A program made the translations under genes and the position numbers. A stretch of DNA of 64,000 nt. Source: JANXMY01 sp965246745. Lineage in GTDB: Bacteria > Armatimonadota > Armatimonadia > Armatimonadales > Capsulimonadaceae. The number at the start of each line of letters is the position of its first letter. Within the stretch, counting starts at the first letter, position 1. The notes under the pieces were generated by a model. That model was not told the DNA's origin. It made no database searches and worked only from the letters and a program-made list of their open reading frames with translations. Below are positions 57,937 through 64,000 of this stretch, piece after piece. Where the stretch lies: the NCBI GenBank assembly GCA_965246745.1, contig OZ251980.1:1364001-1428000 (forward strand). The letters run 5' to 3'.

Positions 57937-59118
57937 TTACTGCTTGGTCTGCAAGCGCCACTGGGCGGCGGCTTCATTGAGGGCGTCATAGGGCGGCAGG
58001 TCAATGGACGCATACGACGACTGGAACTGGGCGGCGGCGGCGGGACTGAGGCGGGCGGCGAGGGCCGTGCCGCCGTTCTGCGCCGGGCGGAAATTGTACT
58101 GCACGCCGTCGTCGAGCGCTTGCGGCTTGGTGAGGAAGTCCAAAAAGGCCGTCGCGGTCGTTTTTTGGGCGTCGGTAACCCACGCCCCCGAAAGCTGATA
58201 AATCGTCTGGTCGGCGTTGGCCGTGGGGTTCGGGTAGATCATGACCAAATCCGGGTTTTGGGCGACGGCGGCCAGCGCGGCGCTTTCGTAAGCCGTGATG
58301 AAGTCGCGCGAGCCGGGATTGGCGGTGAACGCTTTTTCCAGATCGCTGGAGCCGACCGCCGACGGGTCGCGGACGAACGCCCGGTTGATTTGGGACAGAT
58401 ACGCGGCAAACTCCGGGGTGGCGGCGGCCTGGACCGGGTCGCTGAGACGGTGCGACGAAGTGTAATTCGTCAAAATCAGCGACATGGTCAGCATGCCTGA
58501 AGACGCGTTCAGCGGGTCGGCGTAGGCGAAGTGAAATTGTCCCCACGGCGCTTTTTTCTGGCCGAGCGAAAGCTGCCGGACGGCATCGAAGGGCTGCGGG
58601 CCGGACAACAGCGGCTTGAGATACGCGGCTTTTTCTTTGGTGGTCAAAAAAACAAGCGGGCTTTTGAAGAGCGTGCGGTACGTCTGCGAATTGTTGATGT
58701 CGGCGATCTGCGCTCCGCCGTGGGCGCGGGGCCAGACAGCGGCAAGCTGAAACACCCAGACCGGACTCGACGGACTCCACAAAACCGGCTGCATTTTGCC
58801 GTCTAAAATGCCGTGAAGGGCATCGCGCGACTCGGTGAGCTGCAAGCTGACTTTGCCGCCCTGGCTTTGACTGTTGAACTTGTCTATCTCGGTCTGCATC
58901 CAAAGCTGCTTGGTTTTGGTGGTGGAAACGAGGATGTCCCCGTTGGCCGCTTCGGCGGGAGCCGTGCCGCCGGTGGTGACGACCGGGGCCGTGCCGCCGC
59001 CCGCCGCCGACCCGCCGGGATGCAGCAGACGGCCGCACGAGCGGACGCCGTAGATAACTGCGGCCAGCAGCAGCAAAAGAATAATCCAGCCGCCGGGCTT
59101 GATGCGGGTAATCTGCAC
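57937..59118 (-). CDS. Membrane-anchored extracellular solute-binding protein
   Basis: A 393-residue protein with one N-terminal membrane anchor (IKPGGWIILLLLLAAVIYGV). After a Gly/Ala linker comes an SBP fold: DILVSTTKTKQLWMQTEIDK, SPSSPVWVFQLAAVWPRA, SLGQKKAPWGQFHFAYADPL, NPDLVMIYPNPTANADQTIY. This layout is that of SBP-like proteins that act with von Willebrand domain proteins; no such partner or permease is adjacent. Start GTG 59118 has AAGGAG with 6-nt spacing. It follows the kinase gene by 28 nt. Confidence 0.78.
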   Translation of the reverse strand: MQITRIKPGGWIILLLLLAAVIYGVRSCGRLLHPGGSAAGGGTAPVVTTGGTAPAEAANGDILVSTTKTKQLWMQTEIDKFNSQSQGGKVSLQLTESRDALHGILDGKMQPVLWSPSSPVWVFQLAAVWPRAHGGAQIADINNSQTYRTLFKSPLVFLTTKEKAAYLKPLLSGPQPFDAVRQLSLGQKKAPWGQFHFAYADPLNASSGMLTMSLILTNYTSSHRLSDPVQAAATPEFAAYLSQINRAFVRDPSAVGSSDLEKAFTANPGSRDFITAYESAALAAVAQNPDLVMIYPNPTANADQTIYQLSGAWVTDAQKTTATAFLDFLTKPQALDDGVQYNFRPAQNGGTALAARLSPAAAAQFQSSYASIDLPPYDALNEAAAQWRLQTKQ

Positions 59119-59146
59119 AGTGGTCTCCTTGCGAGGGTCTGATGCC

Positions 59147-60763
59147 TTATTCCCCGCTTCCCTCTTGTTTTCCTTCCTGCGCCGGCAGGGGCAGGCGCAG
59201 CGTGAAGACCGCGCCCGGCGGCTCGCCGGGCGGGGCGCTTGCCGCCCAAATGCGCCCGCCGTGGGCTTCGGCGACCGCCCGGCAAAGGGCCAGGCCGAGG
59301 CCGGTGCCGTGAACCGCACTGTTTCGGTGGACTCCGCCCCGGTAAAACCGCTCAAACAGCCGCGCTTCCTCGCCGCCGGTCAGGCCGGAGCCGTAGTCGC
59401 GGACAGTCAGGGTCAGGCCGCCGGGCGCGGCGTCGGCGCACACCGCAATCGGCGTGCCCGGCGGGGTGTACTTGACCGCGTTTTCGAGCAGGTTGGTAAT
59501 CAAAAGCGCAATCTGCGTGTAGTCGGCTTGCAGCAGCGGCAGGCCGGGCGCGGCGAGCACTTCGACGCGGGCGGCTTCGGGGTCGGGCAGGCGGTCCAAA
59601 GCGGTGCCGACAATCTCCCGCACATCGCACCAGTCTTTGCGCGGCTGCCACCTCCCCGCTTCCAGCCGGGACAAGTCCAGCAGGTTCGTGACGAGGGCGC
59701 TCAGGCGGTCGGCTTCGGTGTTGATTGCGCCGAGGGCGGCCCACGACGCTTTCGGGTCCCACTCGGAGTCGGTCTGCAAAAGTCCGGTGGCCGACGCTTT
59801 GATTGCCGCCAGCGGGGTCCGCAGCTCGTGCGAGACCAGCGACAGCAGCGAGTCTTTCAGGGCATCGGCTTCGCGCAGGGCGTCGGCCTGCGCCGCTTGG
59901 GCGGCCAGGGCATCGCGGGCGATCACCACGGCGGCATGGTTGGCAAGCGTGCGGATGAGGCGCTCGTCGGCAGGGGAAAACGGGCGGCGGTCTTCGCGCG
60001 GGCCGACATACAGCACGCCGACCCGGCTGCCGTCGGCATGCAGCGGCAGGTAAACCCCCAGCGTGTCCGCCGCCCCTGCCGCCCCCGCCGACCCAGTGCG
60101 CCGGGACTGACGCACGGCCTGGTCCCACAAGCGCCGCCCGCCGAAGCCGCCGAAGCCGACCGCTTGGTCCTGCGCGGCGGCGTCTTCGGCCATCTGCCGG
60201 ACGGCGTCCGGCACGGCGTCGCTCGGCGCGTCCACGCTTGGAGCCGGCCGCAGCGCTCCCGTGTCCGGGTCGCGCCGGAACACCACGCACCGCTCAGCGC
60301 GGCACAGCCCGGTCATCTGCGCCGACAGCGCCCGCAGCAGGCGGTCCGCCCGCACTTCGCGGCTCAGGGCCTCGCTGGCCTCAAACAGCGTCGCGATCTC
60401 GGCTTCCCGCGCCTGGGCTTCGGCGGTCTGCGCCCGCGCCTGCGCCGCCAGCCGGGCGGTGGAAACGGCGGCCAGCAGAAACACGCCGAGCGACAGCCAG
60501 TCGCGCGGGTCGGCCACCGTAAGCGTGCCGAACGGCGGCAGAAAAAAGAAGTCCCAGCAGGCAAACGACAGAATCGCCCCGAAGACCGCCGGGGCGAAGC
60601 CGTACCGCACGGCAAGCGCAATCACCACCGGCAGGTACAGCAGCGACGCCTGCCCTTTGTCGAGCGTCTGCCGCAGCGCCCAAAACCCGCCGGTACACAG
60701 CAGCACCCCGGCGGCCGCCCACCCGAAGCCGGCCCCGCGCAGAAAGGGGAAACGTGTCGCCAT
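59147..60763 (-). CDS. KdpD-like sensor histidine kinase
   Basis: A 538-residue kinase. A four-helix DUF4118 domain (about 10-105) has FACWDFFFLPPFGTLTVADP, the KdpD C-half signature. A GAF domain (about 140-285), HisKA (about 305-370, LVSHELRTPLAAIKA; His in SHELR) and HATPase (about 410-530, NLLENAVKYTPPGTP, GTGLGLALCRAVAEAHGG) follow. It lacks the KdpD N-terminal ATP domain, and no kdpFABC or response regulator is nearby, so the cue is unknown. ATG 60763 follows TATACT by 6 nt (leaderless). Confidence 0.88.
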   Translation of the reverse strand: MATRFPFLRGAGFGWAAAGVLLCTGGFWALRQTLDKGQASLLYLPVVIALAVRYGFAPAVFGAILSFACWDFFFLPPFGTLTVADPRDWLSLGVFLLAAVSTARLAAQARAQTAEAQAREAEIATLFEASEALSREVRADRLLRALSAQMTGLCRAERCVVFRRDPDTGALRPAPSVDAPSDAVPDAVRQMAEDAAAQDQAVGFGGFGGRRLWDQAVRQSRRTGSAGAAGAADTLGVYLPLHADGSRVGVLYVGPREDRRPFSPADERLIRTLANHAAVVIARDALAAQAAQADALREADALKDSLLSLVSHELRTPLAAIKASATGLLQTDSEWDPKASWAALGAINTEADRLSALVTNLLDLSRLEAGRWQPRKDWCDVREIVGTALDRLPDPEAARVEVLAAPGLPLLQADYTQIALLITNLLENAVKYTPPGTPIAVCADAAPGGLTLTVRDYGSGLTGGEEARLFERFYRGGVHRNSAVHGTGLGLALCRAVAEAHGGRIWAASAPPGEPPGAVFTLRLPLPAQEGKQEGSGE

Positions 60764-60769
60764 GCCTTC

Positions 60770-60775
60770 AGTATA
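60770..60775 (-). promoter_or_regulatory. -10 box of the histidine kinase gene
   Basis: TATACT on the minus strand, 6 nt before the ATG. A weak -35 lies 18 nt farther upstream. The predicted transcript is leaderless. Confidence 0.6.
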
Positions 60776-60810
60776 CTGCCCCGGCCCCGTTTTCGGAAAG
60801 ACGGAACGGC

Positions 60811-60844
60811 AAAAACGCTGCAAGCCGGGGGCTTGCAGCGTTTT
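60811..60844 (-). terminator. Terminator after the subtilase
   Basis: On the minus strand, AAAACGCTGCAAGCC / GGCTTGCAGCGTTTT with a 3-nt loop and T-run, 28 nt after the subtilase stop. Confidence 0.9.
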
Positions 60845-60871
60845 CGGACGCAGAGGCGAGTGACTCACGAA

Positions 60872-62650
60872 TTACTCGCCGTTCAAGGCTACCGAGGTCA
60901 AGTCCACGCCGGCGGCGGATGCGCCGCTGACGGCTTTGCTGGTCCAGACCGAGCTGCCCGACAGCGCTTTGCTGCCCGACAGCGCCTTGCTGCCCGACAG
61001 CGCTTTGCTGCCGGCCGTAGTGCTGACCCCCGACAGCGCCTTGCTGCCGTAGAGCGCCTCAGCCCCCGACAGCGCCTTGCTGCCGGACATGGCTTTGCTG
61101 CCCCAGACCCCGATGCTGCCCAGCAGGCCCGTATCCAGCATCACGGTTCCGCCGGCAAGCGAAAGCTGCGGGCTGAGGGCCGAGCGCGTCGGCGTGACGG
61201 TGGACGACAGGGCGGCGGGGATGTTCAGGTAGCCCGCCCCGTAAGTCAGCGGGTCGGCAGCGCCGTTAGGGGCCGCCCACTTGTCGGCGGAGACCATCAA
61301 GCGAGCCTTGATCGTGTCGGGCGTGAGCGTCGGGTCTTTTTCCAGCATCAGCGCCGCCGCGCCCGAAACCACCGGGGCGGCCATCGAGGTGCCCGACAGC
61401 ACGAAATAGTTGCCGGAAATGCCGCTGCTGCTGGCCGTGTAGGCCGACAGCGGCAGGCCCGCGTCGCTGGTCGCGTTCCATCGGTAGAGGGTCGTGTTCC
61501 AGGCATACAGCGAGACGACTTTGTTGCCGGGGGCAACTAAGTCCGGCTTGAGCACGAGGTCCAGGCGCGACGGCCCGCGCCCCGAGTAAGTCGCGATCTT
61601 GTCGTTGCTCCGGCTGCCGTCGGTGCTTTTGGTCGCCCCGACCGTGATGACATACGGGTCGTTAGCCGGAGACTGAATGGAGCCGTAAGCCGTGCCCCAC
61701 CCTTCGTTGTCTGCGCCAGGCTTGCTGGCCGCGTTGGCCCGTCCGTCGTTGCCGGCGGCGCAAACCACAGTGATGCCGGCGTTCCACGCCTGCTCGACCA
61801 TCTGGCACAGCGGGTCTTTTTTGTAGCTGTCGCCGACCGGGTGGCCGAGCGAGAGATTGACGACTTTGATGTTGTACGCGGCTTTGTTGTCAATCACCCA
61901 TTGCAGGGCGGAAACCATGCTGCTGACGGTGCCTTTGCCGTTGGCGTCGAGCACGCGGACATTGATCAGATTGGCCCGGCGGGCAATGCCGTAAAACGTG
62001 TGCGTGTAAGACGCGCCGGTAGAGGCCCGGCCCGACCCGGCGATGATGCCGGCGACATGGGTGCCGTGGCCGCACTCATCGGTGTAGTTGGCGGTTTCGG
62101 GCACGAAATTTTGCTGGTAGATCACACGGTTCTGGCCGGTGGTCGAGTCAATCATGTCGTCTTCGATTTGAATGCCGCTGTCCAGGACGGCGACGCCGAC
62201 GCCCGCCCCGGTGAGGCCGTAATCGGCGTAAGCAGTCCCCGCGCCGCTGGACGCCGTGGTGAACTCGTCGCACTTCTTGACTTCGCCGTCATACGAGAGG
62301 TGCGCGACAAACGGCAGGGCGGCCAGCCTGCCCAGATTGCGGGCCGGCAGCGTCAAAGCAACCGACCGGATCATGCCGAGATGGCGGGTGATGTCCGCGC
62401 CGAGGCGGGTCATCTGTGCCTGCTTGGCGGGGGTCAGGTCGCCGTCAATCTGAGCGATGACGGCGCACGCGCCGTGCGGGTGCTTGCCGGCAAGCTGCTG
62501 GGTCAGCGCAGCATCGGTTTTAGAGGCAGTGCTTGGCGTGCCGGCAAAGGCAGCCAGCGGTGCGCCGGCGAGAAAGGCGGCGGCCGCGCCGACGATAACA
62601 ACGAACTTGGGCCGTGCGTCAGTGACGGCAATGCGAGAGCGAGTGGTCAT
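60872..62650 (-). CDS. Secreted subtilisin-like serine protease with GSKALS repeats
   Basis: A 592-residue S8 protease. Signal peptide about 1-36; propeptide-like segment about 60-130. Catalytic Asp in GVAVLDSGIQIEDD, His in DECGHGTHVAGIIAG, Ser in LSGTSMAAPVVSGAAALMLE; oxyanion Asn in CAAGNDG. The C-terminal tail (about 510-592) is a run of SGSKAL-type hexapeptides (GSKAMSGSKALSGAEALYGS and so on) coded by an 18-bp unit. Similar AVWG-type tails occur on proteases of other soil bacteria and may be cell-surface or sorting signals. It ends at a strong terminator. Confidence 0.92.
   Translation of the reverse strand: MTTRSRIAVTDARPKFVVIVGAAAAFLAGAPLAAFAGTPSTASKTDAALTQQLAGKHPHGACAVIAQIDGDLTPAKQAQMTRLGADITRHLGMIRSVALTLPARNLGRLAALPFVAHLSYDGEVKKCDEFTTASSGAGTAYADYGLTGAGVGVAVLDSGIQIEDDMIDSTTGQNRVIYQQNFVPETANYTDECGHGTHVAGIIAGSGRASTGASYTHTFYGIARRANLINVRVLDANGKGTVSSMVSALQWVIDNKAAYNIKVVNLSLGHPVGDSYKKDPLCQMVEQAWNAGITVVCAAGNDGRANAASKPGADNEGWGTAYGSIQSPANDPYVITVGATKSTDGSRSNDKIATYSGRGPSRLDLVLKPDLVAPGNKVVSLYAWNTTLYRWNATSDAGLPLSAYTASSSGISGNYFVLSGTSMAAPVVSGAAALMLEKDPTLTPDTIKARLMVSADKWAAPNGAADPLTYGAGYLNIPAALSSTVTPTRSALSPQLSLAGGTVMLDTGLLGSIGVWGSKAMSGSKALSGAEALYGSKALSGVSTTAGSKALSGSKALSGSKALSGSSVWTSKAVSGASAAGVDLTSVALNGE
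60928..61107. repeat. 18-bp tandem repeats coding GSKALS
   Basis: Degenerate copies of CTGCCCGACAGCGCCTTG (minus-strand meaning: SKALSG) run through the end of the subtilase gene. Some are exact neighbours, others have W, Y or V in place of S. Confidence 0.85.
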
Positions 62651-62711
62651 TTGCGGTATCTCCTTGATAATCGCCGCAGTTCGGCAGCCCGGCTGCCATC
62701 ACTTGCAATCA

Positions 62712-62830
62712 AGTGGAAGGCCCGCAGCTTTGCGTCGCCGGCTTTCGCCGGGTTTGCGTTTTCGGATGCAAAGGATTGTGCCGAGAATAGCCTCGGCAGT
62801 TTAGATTGTGCCGCTTTGCGGGCTTCCACT
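62712..62830. repeat. LIR-H palindrome upstream of subtilase
   Basis: AGTGGAAGGCCCGCAGCTTTGC pairs imperfectly with GCCGCTTTGCGGGCTTCCACT (62810-62830). Inner hairpins GCCGGCTTTCGCCGG and GCCGAGAATAGCCTCGGC fill the centre. It is the only such element placed between two divergent starts (subtilase and HTTM gene). Confidence 0.75.
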
Positions 62831-62922
62831 CACTGCGAAAAGTGCCGGACTTGAACCTGTACTTTCTCAGCCGGGCGTTTTCGGCAGGAAAACTCGGCCT
62901 GCGCCCCGAATAGACTTCCGCT

Positions 62923-64000
62923 ATGAAGCTGCTGCGTTATGAATGGAACTTGTTTTGGTTTCGCCCGACTTCCCCTGTCCCTTTGGGGCTGTTTCGGCTG
63001 GTTTACGGGTGCGTCGCGTTTGCTTACGGCGCACTGCTGTTTCCCGAGCGCTGGACCTGGTTTTCCAATCGGGGCGTGCTGACGGCGGCGGAAGCGGCGG
63101 CGTATATCGGCGGGGCGGGGACTTATGTGCATCAGTTCGGCCTGCTGCTGCTGCCGGGCGCGGACCGCTGGCTGACCGTGTTTTTTCTCGCGTACCTGCT
63201 GGCGGCGTTTTCTTTGATTGTCGGCTTTTGGAGCCGGACTTCCGCCGCACTGGTGTACCTGGGCATCGCCGCGCTGCATGCGCGGAATGCGCCGATCCAC
63301 CACAGCGGGGACACGGTGGTGATTATCATGGCCGCGTACCTGGCGCTCAGTCCGTGCGGCGCGGCCTGCTCGGTGGACCGGCTCATTCGAATTTTTCGGC
63401 GAGCCGAAGACGCGGCCCCGGTGGTCGCGTGGGCACAGCGGCTGATGCAGATTCAGATCGCCGTGCTGTACTTCTGCGCGGCGATGAGCAAGGCGACCGG
63501 GCCGTCGTGGCAGGACGGCACGGCGGTGTATTATCCGATGCACCTGCCGGAGTCGGTCCGGTTTCCGGTGTGGGGCCAGGATAACATCTACGTCGTCAAT
63601 TTGGTGACCTGGGGCACGGTGGGGATTGAAATGGCGCTGGGCACGCTGATCTGGGTGCCCCGGCTGCGCTTGTATGTCCTGGCCGGCGGCGTTTTGCTCC
63701 ATCTCGGCATTGAGTACTCGATGAACATTCCGCTGTTCTCGGCGGTGATGATCGCGACTTACATCAATTTTCTTTCGGCGTCCGACCTCCAGAATTTCTT
63801 GAATTGGGCCAAGCGCCCGCTTGGCCTCACCCCGCTGCGGCTGGTCTACGACGGCGAGTGCGATTTCTGCAAATCGTCGCTCTTGGTTGTGCGCTTTTTG
63901 GATGCGTTTGGGCAGATCACGTTTGTGGACTCGCACGACCCCGACGCATTGGCGTCCACCGGCGTTTCTTTCGAGCATGCCGAGTCCGCTGCCTACGCCG
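62923..64000 (+). CDS. HTTM-DCC fusion membrane protein (partial, runs off end)
   Basis: At least 359 residues from ATG 62923; the frame is open at the window end. The N-terminal HTTM domain (vitamin K gamma-carboxylase-like, about 10-290) has RPTSPVPLGLFRLVYGCVAF, NRGVLTAAEAAAY, YLALSPCGAACSVDRLI and LMQIQIAVLYFCAAMSKATG. A DCC (thiol-disulfide-type) domain begins at LRLVYDGECDFCKSSLLVVR. HTTM-DCC fusions are common in bacteria; function unknown. A second ATG at 62941 is possible. Confidence 0.85.
   Translation, partial: MKLLRYEWNLFWFRPTSPVPLGLFRLVYGCVAFAYGALLFPERWTWFSNRGVLTAAEAAAYIGGAGTYVHQFGLLLLPGADRWLTVFFLAYLLAAFSLIVGFWSRTSAALVYLGIAALHARNAPIHHSGDTVVIIMAAYLALSPCGAACSVDRLIRIFRRAEDAAPVVAWAQRLMQIQIAVLYFCAAMSKATGPSWQDGTAVYYPMHLPESVRFPVWGQDNIYVVNLVTWGTVGIEMALGTLIWVPRLRLYVLAGGVLLHLGIEYSMNIPLFSAVMIATYINFLSASDLQNFLNWAKRPLGLTPLRLVYDGECDFCKSSLLVVRFLDAFGQITFVDSHDPDALASTGVSFEHAESAAYA

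Noticed and set aside
59147..60763. Full KdpD potassium sensor
   Set aside because: It lacks the N-terminal KdpD and Usp domains, and no kdp transporter genes or KdpE are nearby; only the DUF4118-GAF-kinase part is shared.
59099..61540. An 813-codon plus-strand frame opposite the kinase and subtilase genes
   Set aside because: Arg/Gly/Gln-rich antisense product crossing a terminator; both opposite genes have clear homology.
2150..62830. Palindromic elements as CRISPR arrays
   Set aside because: They are single palindromes with no regular spacers, and no cas gene is present.

Overview
The window is GC-rich DNA (clearly above 60% by eye) with dense, short-spaced genes, mostly on the minus strand up to 38 kb and mixed after that. 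It contains no rRNA, no CRISPR array, no transposase and no phage. The organism has an outer membrane with lipid A: lpxK, lpxB, lpxA, fabZ, lpxC, lpxD, an MsbA-like exporter, OmpH/Skp, BamA and TamB are all present. Gene order and protein style do not look proteobacterial. Uma2, DUF3667, AEC carriers, a SpoIIE-type phosphatase and several leaderless-looking promoters fit a non-proteobacterial diderm. I suggest Armatimonadota or a relative, with about 50% confidence.

Layout. 1-2.2 kb: the N-terminus of a membrane sensor, then a Tat-type secreted protein overlapping an amidase. 2.2-25.4 kb: a long minus-strand outer-membrane block. It runs tamB, a small membrane protein, an ECF sigma factor, bamA, skp, a lipoprotein, lpxD-lpxC-fabZ-lpxA-lpxB, an isoprenylcysteine-type methyltransferase, an MsbA-like ABC exporter, a DUF374 acyltransferase, an Lgt-like protein, a zinc-ribbon membrane protein, a Tes/MJ0619-like radical SAM enzyme, a small membrane protein and lpxK. 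25.4-34.5 kb: lipA, a mobile-mystery A/B (Xre/Fic) pair with operators, an orphan DUF433 gene, ribF, truB, an ABC ATPase, Uma2, feoB-feoA and tRNA-Arg. 34.6-46 kb: fasciclin, DUF1854, photolyase, ackA, a TrpF-like protein, serC, a beta-helix protein, serA, two outer-membrane-barrel paralogues and hypotheticals. 46-64 kb: a HAD phosphatase, a PAS/GAF/PP2C phosphatase, a Clp_N/HTH/GspE-like fusion, pyrG, GNAT, AEC, DUF3667, a sugar-phosphate-isomerase-like TIM barrel, HNH, a solute-binding protein, a KdpD-like kinase, a subtilase with GSKALS repeats, and a truncated HTTM-DCC protein.

The most striking feature is a set of long inverted repeats between genes, in at least eight sequence-unrelated families (called LIR-A to LIR-H here). 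Their arms are 13-68 bp, several of them perfect over 46-68 bp. Nearly all sit within about 30 nt downstream of a stop codon, and several supply the stop codon or the last codons of the gene. Within a family the arms differ between loci, yet the two arms of one element match exactly, so the arms are kept matched.

The outer-membrane genes would work as one pathway. FabZ, LpxA, LpxC, LpxD, LpxB and LpxK make the lipid A core, the MsbA-like protein exports it, and Skp, BamA and TamB build the outer membrane. The neighbouring ECF sigma factor is a plausible envelope regulator. The UDP-diacylglucosamine hydrolase (LpxH/I/G) and the Kdo transferase are not in the window.
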